In this document: positions 44,868 to 56,947 of the stretch, one piece after another
Layout: each line of letters opens with the position of its first letter
Position numbering within the stretch: position 1 is the first letter of the stretch
Origin: Gentiana macrophylla
Lineage: Eukaryota; Streptophyta; Magnoliopsida; Gentianales; Gentianaceae
Assembly: GCA_026214975.1 (NCBI GenBank)
Contig: JAOBSW010000831.1
Location: forward strand, 1 to 64,000
DNA: 64,000 nt
Reading direction: 5' to 3'
Position numbers and translations under genes: made by a program
The notes under the pieces: model-generated
The model's input: only the letters and a program-made list of their open reading frames with translations
The model's database searches: none
Told to the model about the DNA's origin: nothing

Positions 44868-45525
44868 CTAACTATGTTGCACATGACACGACACGGACAT
44901 ATCGCACTATTACCTACACGGACACGCCGATACACGGCTAATTCCAAAATTTAAGGACACGACGCAGCGTCATTAACGCTATATATATATAACGTAAATA
45001 AAATTCAATCTATCAACAAAAAAAAAAATCGTAAACATCCTGAAAAAACTAGACAAAATAAGATGGCGATTACATAAACTCTATGAATATCAGTAATAGA
45101 TATTCGACTTCATACTGATGCTAAAAGAAATTGTAATTGACCTTCAAAATATTACAAATCGTAAAATGATTGTTTATCAACAAAAACATATAAACTTGAT
45201 ACGGCGTATTATTTATTTAATTATTATAGAAATGAAAATCGTGTATTTTAACGTTTCCATTGAAGAAAACTTAAATAAAAAAAAAATTTAAAAATTGGGT
45301 TCAGGAGTATCAGGGAATGTCGGTGCCGTGTCGAGGAGTGTCAAGCGATTGGTGTCCGAGCGTGTCGGATATTTAAATTTTAAATAATATTAATTTAATC
45401 AGCCGACACGTGTCGGACAAGGTGTCGGAGCGTGTCGGAGCGTGTCGTGTCATGTCTTGTGTCGGACACGGCGCACGACGACCAGATTGAAGTGTCGTTG
45501 CATCATAGGACACTGATAGACTGGC
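44868..45525. mobile_element. Candidate TIR element rich in 'GTGTCGGACACG' words
   Basis: Left 'gacactaactatgttgcac' with 'gacacgacacgg'; right, inverted, 'agtgtcctatgatgcaacg' and many 'gtgtcgga', 'gcgtgtcg' words at 45300-45475. The 'tatgttgcac..gacacgg' terminus is common at the ends of non-autonomous plant DNA elements. AT-rich interior without ORFs. No TSD found. Confidence 0.45.
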
Positions 45526-45986
45526 AATAATTTATTGATATCTCTATTTTTAATTGGACATTTATTAATTATTTGGGTATTCAAATTTTACTGCTCTAAT
45601 CAGTAATTTTGGCTGTATTTATGGGTCAATTATGTTAATAATTATATAAATTATGGTGTGACTACTTCAAAGATAATTTTAATTTGTTTTATTTTTCCGG
45701 GGAATTGTTGGACACATAAAGAGGAAGTCATAGTTTGGTTTTACAATATAATTAAATTTTAATTATAAGAATCATTTCATACTAGTACGTAGAGATATAT
45801 TTCTTCTAACTTTTGGACTATTGTACAAGTAAATAGAATCTTCTTATGCAACATGCATAAAAAGGTAAATTTATAAGAGCACTCGCATTAGATACTCTTA
45901 ACGAATTATCTATTTTACAGTTTTTAACACATATTTTTCTAGTTTATAGAATCTCTATTCAAGATAAAATCCATCAGATTCTCTAT
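45526..45986. other. Intergenic, nothing recognised
   Basis: AT-rich, no coding signal or element ends. Confidence 0.35.
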
Positions 45987-45995
45987 TTTACATAA

Positions 45996-46167
45996 GAGAA
46001 ATGATACAGCCACAACACAATTACACAACCAATTGCCACAATAGTGATCTACACCATTGGTTTTTGTGGCAACTATATTGATTGATCTAGGTTCCATAAT
46101 AATCGATGGTGTAGATCACCGTTTTGGCAATTAGTTGTGTAATTTCGTTGTGTCTGTATCATTCATC
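45996..46167. mobile_element. Mutator-type MITE
   Basis: 172 bp with 65-bp terminal inverted repeats (left GAGAAATGATACAGCC with 'acacaattacacaacc'; right, inverted, GATGAATGATACAGAC with 'gaaattacacaac') and a perfect 9-bp TSD TTTACATAA (45987-45995, 46168-46176). Long TIRs with a 9-bp TSD are the Mutator hallmark. Confidence 0.93.
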
Positions 46168-46583
46168 TTTACATAATGGAATAGACATAAAGTAAAAATT
46201 ACAGAAACTGTACGGATACGGTAAATGTAAAGGAAATTTTACGGAATTTGTCGTTTACAGAAAACTAGAGTATCTACTGCAATGTTATTTCCCTTGTTGA
46301 AATTTCTAAAATTAAGTTTTTAAAAGATTTACAGTATCTACCGCAAGTGCTCTGATAGTCGTTTTAGTGTCACTAGTAAAATACACATTCATCGCACGTG
46401 TTTTAGTGAAATAAACTTTTGAAAACAATAATAATTAATAAATAATTTATTAAGTATTTATTCCGCGTAAAATATAAATATGCTATTATCAATAATTATA
46501 TAAAATGATCTTATGATTTTTTATTAGCATTTTGAATTTTTAAATTCATGCAATCGATATATTTACCACCATTTAAAGATAAT
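46168..46583. other. Intergenic, nothing recognised
   Basis: AT-rich with 'taataaataattt'-type words; no gene seen. Confidence 0.35.
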
Positions 46584-46599
46584 AAGCATTCTAAATTTA

Positions 46600-48123
46600 T
46601 GCGTCCTTTTCAACATCAACCATTTTAGCTTAGGGTTTCTAGCCACACCTTTCATCGGCGGGATGCGCCGAGGCTCCTTCTCCCCCCAAAGCCCCCCATC
46701 TTTACCTCTCTCATATGCACAAGCTACGAAGGGGCAACGCAAATCCCACTCCCTTCTCATGTTGACAACTTGCGTCCTTCCTCATTCAAAGGAGTACCGG
46801 CAGTGATCGTACCGCAAGAAACTGAAGCAGCCATGGCCGCCCCCTTTCAACGTTCACTCATAGAAAATTCAGTCAGGGCCGGCCCTCTCTAGAGGTAATC
46901 AATAATTTTTCAATTGTGCAAAATTATAAGGGCAATTATGCACTAGGTCTTCTCGATAACAAGCACGCCTTAATCCGCTTTGAACACGATAACGATTACA
47001 TTCGGCTATTTTCGAAAGCTCTTGGCAGGTTGGTAATAAGAATATGTGTGTGTTTATATGGACTGTCGATTTTCATGTAGACAAAGAGCCCTTGAATGTT
47101 ACGGTTTGGAATTCATTGCCGAAATTACCAGTACATCTTATGAATAAACCATGCTATTGGAAATCCCCTTATCATGTACGCAACCACAGCCGAATTGCGC
47201 CGTCCCTCCATGGCTAGGGTCCAGGTTGAAGTCGATATTTTAAAGGACGTTCCCACTGGAATTTGGATTCAAAAAGAGAATGGTGATAGTTTTTGGCAGC
47301 CTATTTTTCCGGAGGGAACTCGTCCGGCCTACTGCACATATTTTTGGCGTATGGGCAACATCAAGAAGAGTGCAAAATCAAGCATTCTGATTTGTCTCCT
47401 CCCCAGCGTGAAGAGCCCTCGAAGTCATTAGAAGTCTACGCCCCCAAGCAACCGTATCCCCTTACTACCAAGGAAAAATCTCCCGAGTACTAATAATACG
47501 ATTGCAACCCCCAGTCCTCCAGCAGAATATGTTGTTACACACCAAACGAACAAGAATACAAAGGTGAATACGTCAAATATTGTACTAGAAGGCCAGACCA
47601 TAATCGAAGAGCATCAGAAAGCTATGATGACTTAGTAGAATCCACTACGTCAACACAACCTGAAGCCAAAGAACCATAATTGCACGAGCACAAAGAAGAT
47701 AATTCCAACAAGACGGACCAACAAATTCAGACGGACTCACACATTCACGATGCTCAGATCAACACGTAAAAGATACATCGCCCTCTCATACACAACATTC
47801 GAAGTCACCTAAGGTCCAAGAAAGCACTCACAATATTTATGTATCATCCCCAAAGAATTCTAACACCGAGAAAACGGGATTGGTTAAAGATAGAGAACTC
47901 CTCCAACATTTGAATAATTATCCTAAAAAAGTCGCGAAAAAGAAAAATCACTCTTCTGATATTGAAAAAGAAACTTTTGTTGTAAAAAAATTCATATGAT
48001 GTCTAGAAGATTAAAAAAAAAAACGATTCGAAGATAATGTTTTTTGAGCTATGAAACTTGGCTTCTGAGTTTTACAATAATTCTCTTATCTTTTAATAAA
48101 ACGTCTCTTTGCCGGAAAAAAAA
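46600..48123 (+). mobile_element. L1 LINE consisting of ORF1 and 3' end only (ORF2 absent)
   Basis: A 1.5-kb insertion flanked by a perfect 16-bp TSD (AAGCATTCTAAATTTA, 46584-46599 and 48124-48139). It begins with a GC-richer leader, encodes L1 ORF1, and ends 'ttttaataaaacgtctc' then 'tttgccgg' and a ten-base A-run (48116-48125), the classic plant L1 tail. No reverse transcriptase is present, so it moved in trans or is an internal deletion. Confidence 0.9.
46890..47990 (+). pseudogene. L1 ORF1 (DUF4283 and zinc-knuckle type), decayed
   Basis: Frame pieces read NYALGLLDNKHALIRF and DYIRLFSKALG (DUF4283 domain), then FHVDKEPLNVTVWNSLPKLP, ARVQVEVDILKDVPTGIWI and PAYCTYFWRMGN, the region that normally holds the CCHC zinc knuckle (the second Cys of the pair is missing). 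A Ser/Pro/Lys-rich tail follows. Stops and frameshifts are scattered (for instance near 47060 and 47160). ORF1 products bind the L1 RNA in the ribonucleoprotein particle. Confidence 0.78.
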
Positions 48124-48139
48124 AAGCATTCTAAATTTA

Positions 48140-50360
48140 CAAATCTGTGTATTTAATATATATTGAGAACATGTTCTTCATAATTAACAAGTAAACATGT
48201 GGACATTTAAAAAAAAATTTATACAACTTTTGTGATGTTCTTACTCTAAACAACACATTTTGATAAGTGAATGCAAAAATTACAGCATGTGGTTTTCATG
48301 TATATTTAATTTTATATGTTTTTTATATCTTAGTTATGAATATACTTTAGTAATCGTAAAGTAACATTTATTAAACAAAGTAACAATTAGGATTATGTTC
48401 ATTATATTTTAAAGATTTGATGTACTAAGATTTTATTTTAATAAGTAAGATGATACACCAAACCCGTATAAGAGCCCTTGGATCCACATTGGGCCTATAT
48501 GGAGGCCCAATAACGGATAGGGTCCTGGGCCCAATAAGTCCGTATCGACATAAGCCGGGCAAGGGGCTTGATCACTATATATATAAACAACCATGTATCG
48601 ACTACTGAAAAAAATGTATATCTAGTCTTTGCAAACTGGATCACTGAATCATAAAACTCGATTTACATTCTTTACGAGACATTAAAGGCAGGACATTAGG
48701 GGCACCTACGGTTGGGCTCAACCTTTATATAACTAATACTCCCTCCGTTTTTATTTATATGTCGCAGAGAAGAATCACATGATTAAGAAAGTAATTAATA
48801 TATCTAAAATATAGTATTGGAACACATTTTAGAGGATTGAGCCAAAATTCCATTTTTTAATACAAAATAAATAAACAGGACACACTCATTTTTTTAGTTG
48901 CAAAAAGGACAAAAAAAATCAGACGGACAAAAGTACCCTTATATCACGCTGGACGGACACATTCACGCATATGCCTGGAAGCTATTTCATTGTTTTTTTT
49001 CATTTATCTTGCTGCCTGCTTCTTTCCTTCTTTTTTTTTCAAACAACCGTAACTTTTGATTTAGAACTCCGATCATCAAAATTTATTCATCAAATTTTAT
49101 ATTTTTTCCCTCTTCATTTTGAGATCTAATACGATAACCTTCCGACGTATATTTTGAAAGACGAAAAAATATTTGCATTAATCGGAATGTTTTTCTTATA
49201 AACGACCGTAACTTTTGAATTAGAACACCAATCATCAAAATTCTTTTACCAAAGTTCATAATTTTTTTTCTCTTCATTTTGAGATCTCATATGATACCCT
49301 TTTGACGTAGTTTTTGAAATTCGAATAATCGTAGTGTTTACACTAACACAATAACAGTATCAGTATCACAGTATCAATATCACAGTATCAGTATCACAGT
49401 AATAGTATCACAATAACAGTATCACAGTAACACGTTTTATTAACAAACACAATGACACCATTACCATTAATAGTATACGATTAGCCAAAAATCATGGACT
49501 CGGCAAGCTTTACAACAACACCGACAACCTATATTCCTTTATAGATTAAAACGGAAACAAACCGTAAACTAAAAATCATTTGGACAATAATGTAATCACA
49601 TTAACACCCAAAAAACTTGTGTATTTTGAAATAACACATTCAATTACAATTAACATATTCAATCACAATGGAAAAAAATTACAACATATATGATAAACAA
49701 CTTTAACATCAACATATATGATAATTAAGTTACATCAAGGAAAGGATTATCTAAGCACCTAAAAATCTCGACAATGTCGATTGCTACCATCATCTTCTTC
49801 TCCAACTCTACACCAAATGGTTTAACATTTTCTAAATAAAGTCAACCTCTACACCAAATGATTAACACATTTGTACCCTATCTCAATTCACAGATCATTA
49901 CCAAGGAGCATTAGCCTCTTCTTGGAACATTAGCTCATAAATCTCCGCCTTCGGTTTCAATATGTCGACCTCAGCAACATAACACAATAACAATATCAGT
50001 ATCACCATATCAGTTACATTTATCACATTCAAACACAAGAACACACTTACAGTATCACAGTGCGTGAGCTTGCTAATGTTTGATCCTTATGACATAAACA
50101 ACGTTTATAACAAAGTGGATCATATATAAAATAAAATAAAAAGTGAATCATATATAATCATGTCATGTGCCAAGAAGAAAAAAAAAATAAAAAATAAAAA
50201 AAAAGGAAAGAAACAAAATTGTTCATGCATCACAGATTGATTTTTTCCATTACCAAATCTCTTTCAATGTAACCTTTACAAAGATCAAAACTTATCAAAT
50301 ATTTTCTGCCATTCAAATCCTATGCCTTGCTCACATCAAATGTTTCTTTAATTTCTTTCT
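48140..50360. other. Intergenic region with terminal fragments and simple repeats
   Basis: Holds a one-sided Stowaway-like end (CTCCCTCCGT at 48739), a terminus like the element at 5828 (AAAGGACAAAA with GGACAAAAGTACCC, 48897-48935), a 157-bp imperfect duplication ('ccgtaacttttga', 'tcttcattttgagatct' at 49046-49175 and 49203-49330) and a CAGTATCA-type simple repeat (49340-49440, again near 49990-50060). No gene. Confidence 0.55.
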
Positions 50361-50511
50361 GAGGAGTGCTACAACCACACCCGATGTGGCGCACATCGGA
50401 TGTCTCCACCGTCCAGATCAAAAAGTAAAAAGAGAGAGTGGCGGGACCGGATCAAATGAAGGGTGAGGATGTCGGATGTGGACCACATCCGATGTGCCCC
50501 TATCATTGCTG
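50361..50511. mobile_element. Mutator-like MITE candidate
   Basis: Ends GAGGAGTGCTACAACC and, inverted, CAGCAATGATAGGGGC with paired 'cacatcggatgtgg' words inside. Imperfect 9-bp flanks TTTCTTTCT/TTTCTTTTA (7 of 9). The end sequence resembles the MITE at 45996. Confidence 0.55.
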
Positions 50512-50922
50512 TTTCTTTTAAGCAACAAGGGGACAAATGAATAAAGAACAAAATCTCTACACATTGCTACTGCAATCACATTTTTTACTAACAATAAGCT
50601 TTTCGTTCACTCAGGCATAAAATCAAAAACTTTCCTCACTACCCTTTTGAACTGTTTTTCGCAGCAAACATACAAAGCTTATTGATCTCTCAGGATTCAA
50701 ATGACATGGACTTTTGCAATAAAAAGCTGTCCAACTTGGCACATCTAGAAGGTGATCCAATTCAGCTTATTTTGCAACAAAAATCCAACCAAATTCGGTG
50801 TCCATGTTCTGGAGAGTAAACCCTGCTGCCAATGTGTGGGAAATATGGTAAGGCATGTGAAATGTTTATTCAAGTTTCTATGACCTGCAATTGAAGTTCA
50901 TGTTTGAACTTTTATTCATTGG
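50512..50922. other. Intergenic target of the Gypsy element
   Basis: No gene assigned. The stretch 50640-50860 is somewhat open in one frame (CNKKLSNLAHLEGDPIQL) and could be host exon or old TE; it resembles nothing I can name. Confidence 0.3.
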
Positions 50923-51448
50923 TGATGATACGAGGATTTACTCCTCCACGTGGAATTTTATGATTGGCCCAGCTGGCATGTGGAAAAGTCTGTGTTGGTG
51001 ATCCACATCGAGTCGATTTGGGATACGCCAGTGAAGGCCATGGTTCAGGGGAGGTTCCACAAGTCCGATATCGGACATCCACATCGGTGTGCATCGAGAC
51101 GATACCATGGAGTTCTGTCCAGGGCCATGGGCCCACTTCTAACAGGTTTCTTGGGTAAGGAGGCAAGGCCCATTTAAGGGTATTTCTGCCAATGTACCAA
51201 ACCGCCCTAAATTTAGGGCAGAAGAAGGACATGTGCCTATAAATACATAGCTCCAGGAACTACGTAAGGCTTGATTCCTGGACTTGAGACAGGATACGTA
51301 GGCAATCCAAGATTCACTCTTGGACTCAGCCATAAACACTCTAAAAACATTATCTTTCCTAAAAAATACAGCCATTCGACTCCTTTACAGCTAGCCCTTA
51401 GATTACACGTGGCCAGTTATTCCGGTGGTGCATTATTTAGCATCGTCA
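50923..51448 (+). repeat. Tat element 5' LTR
   Basis: 526 bp, starts TGATGATACGAGG and ends AGCATCGTCA. TATA box TATAAATA at 51238-51245 in 'gtgcctataaatacatagc'. The small ORFs on both strands are shared with the 3' LTR and are not genes. Confidence 0.95.
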
Positions 51449-51449
51449 T

Positions 51450-51468
51450 TTTGGCGCTAGAAGGAGGG
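51450..51468 (+). promoter_or_regulatory. Tat element primer-binding site
   Basis: Two bases after the LTR: TTGGCGCTAGAAGGAGGG. The TTGGCGC-type PBS is usual for Tat/Athila-type Gypsy elements rather than the tRNA-Met type. Confidence 0.85.
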
Positions 51469-51500
51469 CCTTCTACCGGTGAGTGGGTAAAGAAATCGCA

Positions 51501-52725
51501 ATGGCACCACCAACAAAGAAGAAAGCAACGAACAGCAAGAACATGCGGATCGAGAGCAAGCGGTCTGAGATCCGGCAGAGCTCCATCTCGATTCAAGAAG
51601 TCCCCACGGATACAGGCGGCGCACGCAGATCCACCTGCACCTCGGCCTTCCCCACAACTACAGGACATGGCCGATCACTTGGCGTCTTTAGACGAAGAAG
51701 CCCTAAAAAAGGTGGTGGCGTCGGCATTTATTGGCAAGGGAATCTGTAATCCCCCTGGAGAACACTTGTTAGACCCACCGGGCCATGAAGAAATCGATAA
51801 TGCTAGGGGGAAGAGGCTTGCCGACCCTCAGGAGGAATGTGAGGAAGGTGCGATTGAAATCAGTGTGACTAACGCCCACAAGCCTCCTGGACAAGAAAAG
51901 CATCAGCAGCAGGTCGAAGACAGCATTCGAAACGAGTTCAATCGCATCGTTGGAAAGGAGCAGGTCACGGGATGGCTCGAATCGCCATTTAGTCCTGAGA
52001 TAGAGATATACACGATGCCTGAGTCGTTCAAACCACCTAAGATGGAACCCTATGACGGAACTACCGACCCAGAGGACCATCTGTATTGATATATATCCTT
52101 GATGAGATTGAGAAACGCCAATGACGCCATGAAGTGTCGAGCTTTCGACACGTTGCTCACAGGTCGAGCCCGGGAGTGGTTTCATAAGCTACGGCCCGGG
52201 TCGATTTCGAGCTTTTTACAGTTGGGACAGAAGTTCAGAGATGCTTTTATCGGGAACAAGAAGTTCCACCTCAGCGCTACCCACCTTATGAACATCAAGC
52301 AGGAGAAAGGAGAAACCACTATCGATTTTATGAGGCGTTTTAATCTCGAGGCCATGAAAGTGCATAATGCTAGTGATGCATTGCAGGTTAATGCCTTCGT
52401 TGGAGGTTTGCGGAATATGAAGTTGTATGACAAGTTGTCTAAGAAGATGCCGAGTGACATGGACGAATGTGTGAACATAGTCCATAAGTTCTGCCAAGGT
52501 GAAGAGGCAGTGCGCTTGCACACCCTTTCACTTGGCCTCAATTCGAGAAACGACTCCCGAAGCCAGACCAAGGGTCAGCCTAGGGGTCGGAACGAGGAAA
52601 GCAAGTCCAATGTTTTTGACCGATTGACAGCTCCGATCTCAGATCGGCTTGGAAAGAAAGGGAATCTAAAAGAACGAGATTTTATCCCCCTCAACCGGTC
52701 TCGGGAGAGGTATTGGCTATTATGA
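51501..52725 (+). pseudogene. Tat element Gag
   Basis: Start MAPPTKKKATNSK at 51501, then a frameshift before about 51620 into the main frame: DHLASLDEEALKKVV, EPYDGTTDPEDHLY, then a TGA stop in place of Tyr (52087-52089), and on in the same frame MRLRNANDAMKCRAF and AREWFHKLRPGSI (Retrotrans_gag), ending at 52725. Gag forms the particle. The zinc knuckle lies in the next, broken stretch. Confidence 0.9.
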
Positions 52726-53254
52726 TCAAAAGAACATTGCTCGAACGCCTAAGCCAATGTCCAAAGACCGAGAGAAAAGAAAAACACCCATAAATATTGT
52801 GATTATCACGAGAGATGTCGGGCATGACACGTGAGGAATGCTTCGATCCAAGAGAGATATTGACTTTCAGATCCGGGAGGTCGATTGGACGAAGTGATTG
52901 ACAAAGTCGAAAGGACGAGCCCAAGGGCGTCGAGTATAAGAGGAAATCTTATAATGGAAAGAAAGACCGTTCCCCGCGTCGTGACAATCGAAGCCGTCGA
53001 GACAGGTCATCCGAGCCGGCTTACCGAGACAATCACCGGGATGACCATCGAGAAGATCAGAACCGAGACCCTCATCGAGATAATCGCGTTGGATACGACG
53101 TTAACACAATTGTTGCAGAGCATGAATCAGATAGACCTCGATCTAGTCGGACTTCTTCAGATAAATCTAGAGACTTGAAGAAGCTTAGGTTCACAACGGA
53201 AGTGGGGTATGGGCCCAAGGATGATATTCGAGCTCCCATAGTCATAGCGAAGGG
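52726..53254 (+). pseudogene. Tat Gag C-terminus with degraded zinc knuckle
   Basis: Frame pieces YCDYHERC (about 52795) and, after a shift, EECFD-like sequence mark the old knuckle. An Arg/Asp/His-rich linker (about 52900-53180) follows. Several frameshifts. Confidence 0.65.
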
Positions 53255-53986
53255 TTGGTAATCGAAGCAGTGATAAGCCGGGGTCGGATCAAAAGAGTTT
53301 GTGTTGACAGTGGAAGCGCCGTAAATATCCTTTACTACTCGGCCTTCAAAGCTATGAGATTGAAAGATGAAGACATCATGCCGTTATCGCCTCCTCTGTT
53401 TGGATTCACAGGGCAGGCCATCCACCCTGTCGGTTCGATCAATTTGCTGACTACTGTTGGAGACGGAGAGAAAGGCCGAACGATGGAGATGACATATGTT
53501 GTAGTCAAGGCACCATCGGGCTATAACGCCATATTGGGCCGGCCTGCTCTTTACGATCTCAGAGCCATCATCTCGACATTTCACAACAGTATGAAATTTC
53601 CCACTTGGTATGGGGCCCACGAGGTGAAAGGGGATGTCGAGGTGGCAAGGAACTGCAGTTTGGTCACGGTTAAAGGGAAACGAGTCGGACAAGTTCTGAT
53701 TGAGGAATTGATACCAGAAGAAGAAGAGGATCGAAGCTGGGTATCCGTCGATCCGACAGAAGAAGTTTGTGTTTGGAAGGAAGAGGACCAAGGGGTCCAG
53801 ATCGGGAAGTGGATGCCACACCCCGATAGGAAAGCCCTGGTCGACCTCCTAGTAGAATATCGAGACGTTTTTGCTTGGAAGGCAGATGACATGCCGGGTT
53901 TATCGGCAAACGTGGCAGTGCATCGACTCAACGTCGACCCAAAAAGGAAACCGGTACGGCAAAAGAAAAGGAACCTTGCTCCCTGA
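53255..53986 (+). pseudogene. Tat aspartic protease and RT N-terminus
   Basis: The protease active site is VCVDSGSAVNILY (about 53300), followed by APSGYNAILGRPALYDLRA. It leads without a stop into the RT lead segment HPDRKALVDLLVEYRDVFAW and ends at a frameshift at 53986 after KKRNLAP. The protease cuts the polyprotein in the live element. Confidence 0.88.
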
Positions 53987-53989
53987 AAG

Positions 53990-54788
53990 AAAGAAAGCGG
54001 TAAGACAAGAAGTTGACAAGTTGTTGATTGCTGGGATCGTGAAGGAGGTATTATACCCAGATTGGTTAGCCAATCCCATGTTAGTCAAGAAGCCGGATCA
54101 AAGCTGGCGGATGTGCGTCGATTTTACAGATCTCAATAAAGCATGCCCCAAAGACTCATATCCGCTTCCAAAAATTGATCGGTTGGTCGATTCGACATTG
54201 GGCTTGAAGTTTTGGTTTTCGACGCGCATGAGGGATACTATCAAATCTTTATGGACCCTCGGGACTCGGAGAAAACGCGTTTATCACCGAATTTGGTACC
54301 TTTTGCTTCGCCGAACGATGCCGTTTGGTTTGAAAAATGCAGGGGCCACTTATCGAGAGGCCGTCAATAAAATCTTTGAGAGACAGATAGGTCGGAATAT
54401 GGAGGTTTATGTTGATGATTTATTGATCAAGAGCAAGTCCATGGGACAGTTTCTTGTTGACCTCAAGGAAGTTTTCGAGGTGTTGCGGGCAGCAAAAATG
54501 AAGCTCAACCCAAAGAAATGCACATTTGGAGTCCGATCAGGGAAGTTTCTGGGATACATGACATCGAGAGATGGGATCGAGCTAACCCGAGATAAAATCG
54601 AGGCCCTTAAAAGCATGCCCACACCTCGGAATGTCAAAGAGGTGCAAAGGTTGACAGGTCGGATGGCGGCTCTCAACCGTTTTTTTGTCGATATCAAACA
54701 GGCGAGAGCCTTACCTTTCTTCAAGATTCTGAAAAAGGCTAGTCCGTTCGATGGGATGGGGAGTGTCAGAAGGCGTTTGACGATTTGA
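53990..54788 (+). pseudogene. Tat reverse transcriptase
   Basis: Motifs WRMCVDFTDLNKACPKDSYPLP, then FDAHEGYYQIFMDP (in a shifted frame, 54215-54255, with compensating shifts), MPFGLKNAGATY and the catalytic VYVDDLLIKSK (about 54405). A shift near 54755 moves the following RNase H into a new frame. The polymerase core is recognisable but broken. Confidence 0.9.
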
Positions 54789-56476
54789 AAGAATATTTAT
54801 CTAATTTGCCGACGCTATCCTCACCTCGGGATGGAGAGAAGCTCTTAGTTTATCTAGCAGTCTGTGAGGAAGCGGTAAGCGCTGTTTTAGTTCGAGAAGG
54901 GGATCAGGGACAAATCCCGATCTATTTTGTCAGCAAAGCCCTACATGGTGCAGAGGTCAGGTATACTCCTGCGGAGAAGTTAGCGTTGAGTTTGGTTCAC
55001 GCGTCGAGGAAGTTGAAGCCATACTTCCAAGCACATCCCATCGCTGTGGTTACTGACCAACCGTTGAAACAAATCTTGGCAAAGCCCGAGACATCGGGTC
55101 GATTGACCAAGTGGGTTGTCGAGCTAGCGGAGTACGACATCGAGTTCTTACCCCGTACCGCCATCAAGGGTCAGGCCCTGGCAGACTTCCTAGCCGAGGG
55201 TCTGTCGATTCAATTGGAGCAAGAAAAGCAGTCGTCGGAGGAACAATGGACCATCCACGTCGATGGTGCCTCAAGTAAAGAAGGAGTTGTGGCTGGATTA
55301 TTGCTGATTAGTCCGAAAGGGGAAGAGTTCCCATATGCACTCCGATTCGAATTCAAGGCCACAAACAATGAAGCAGAGTACGAGGCAATGATCACAGGCT
55401 TGAAACTGGCATCGAAATTGGGGGTCGAGAATCTTTTGGTATACAACGACTCTCAGCTTGTGGTAAATCATGTACGGGGAGAGTATGAAGCTAAAGAAGA
55501 ATCAATGAAAAGTTATCTGAAAGTTGTACAGGGACTAATGTCGAAATTCAAAACAATTCGTATTGAGCAGGTGCCTCGGAGTGAAAACAAACGAGCCGGT
55601 GCTTTGTCTAAGCTCGCGTCAAATTTCAAATCTAAGAGGAAAGTTCTGGTCGAGATGCTGGCAGAGCGAAGCTACAACGAGGTCGACGTGCAGCCAGTGG
55701 TTCAAGGATCGACATGGATGGATCCGATAGCATTATTCTTAAAAGATGGAGTTCTCCCACCTGATAAGTCTCAGGCCAGAAAAATCAGGCTACAAGCCTC
55801 GAGGTACGCCCTATTCGACTATGTGCTTTATCGAAAATCGTTTGTAACACCTTGGCTACGATGTGCATCGGAAGATGAAGGGGCGTATCTGCTCGAAGAA
55901 ATACACCGAGGAATTTGCGGTAATCATTGCGGAGCTCGGATGTTAGCCAGAAAATGCAAACTGGCAGGATATTTTTGGCCCTCTATGCAGAAGGATGCAA
56001 ATCGATTGGTTATGAGTTGCAGGGCTTGCCAGGTACATGATGTGGTGACCCACCAGCAAGCACGAGAAATGAGTGCCATCGAGGCGGTATGGCCGTTTGA
56101 CGAATGGGGGGTCGATATAGTCGGACCTCTGCCTCGGGCTCCGGGAAATTTCAAATATGTCGTTGTCGCGGTTGATTATTTTACTAAATGGGTCGAGGCC
56201 AAGGCTCTTACTGACATCAGGGCTCAGACCATCAAAAAATTCCTATGGGAAAATATTTTGTGCAGGTTTGGGATTCCCAAGTATCTGATATCGGATAATG
56301 GGACTCAGTTTTTAGATGACCGAGTGCAGGATTGGCTCAGAGAATTCAAGATCGAGCATAGAACGACATCCGTGGCTCGACCTCAGTCCAACGGACAGGT
56401 CGAACAAACGAACAGACAGATCAAGTTTGGGTTGAAGAAGCGATTAGAAGATGAAGGTCGAGATTGGGTGGCTTAG
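54785..56476 (+). pseudogene. Tat RNase H, second (archaeal-type) RNase H and integrase
   Basis: One 563-codon reading frame. Residues 1-140 are Gypsy RNase H (SKALHGAEVRYTPAEKLALS). Residues about 155-290 are a second RNase H with IHVDGASS, NNEAEYEAM, YNDSQLVVN. Residues 370 on are integrase: zinc region HRGICGNHCG ... CRACQ, core Asp in WGVDIVGPL, Asp in SDNGTQF, Glu in QSNGQVEQTNRQI. It ends at a TAG (56474-56476) where the family has Glu. Except for that stop this is the best preserved part. Confidence 0.94.
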
Positions 56477-56947
56477 TTGCCCAGCATTCTATGGTCGTAT
56501 CGAACCACACCCAATTCAGCTACTCAAGAGACTCCTTTTGCCATGGCCTATGGATGCGAAGCAGTGATACCTGCGGAGATCGGGCTAGCGTCACCTCGGG
56601 TTTTAGCTTATAATGTCGAAACCAACGCTGCTGGTCTGATGGAAGAAAAAGATAACGTCGAGGAGAAGAGAGAAATGGCGGCATATCGGATGGCCAGTTA
56701 CAAAAGAAAGATCTCACAGTACTATAATGCGAGAGTGAAACACAAATACTTCCAAGTAGGGGATCTCGTGTTGAGAAAGAATGAAGCTAGCAGGCAGGAC
56801 CCAATAGGCAAGCTCGAGCCGAATTGGGAAGGTCCATATAAAATCCTGAAGATGCATCCTAAAGGGTCGTATCAATTGGGCAGGTCGGATGGCAGTACAG
56901 TGCCTCGAACTTGGCATGCCACGAACCTGAGAAAATACTATGTTTAA
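56477..56947 (+). pseudogene. Tat integrase C-terminus
   Basis: Continues the preceding frame after one nonsense codon: LPSILWSYRTTPNSATQETPF, then AYRMASYKRKISQYYNARV and GDLVLRKNE ... LEPNWEGPYKI, the chromatin-binding-like C-terminal domain of Gypsy integrase, to a natural stop at 56947. Confidence 0.92.

Noticed and set aside
49340..49440. CRISPR-like spaced repeat
   Set aside because: The CAGTATCA words are a simple-sequence repeat with no uniform spacers, and this is plant nuclear DNA.
53384..53931. Long minus-strand ORFs opposite the Tat protease
   Set aside because: Shadows of the plus-strand pol frame.
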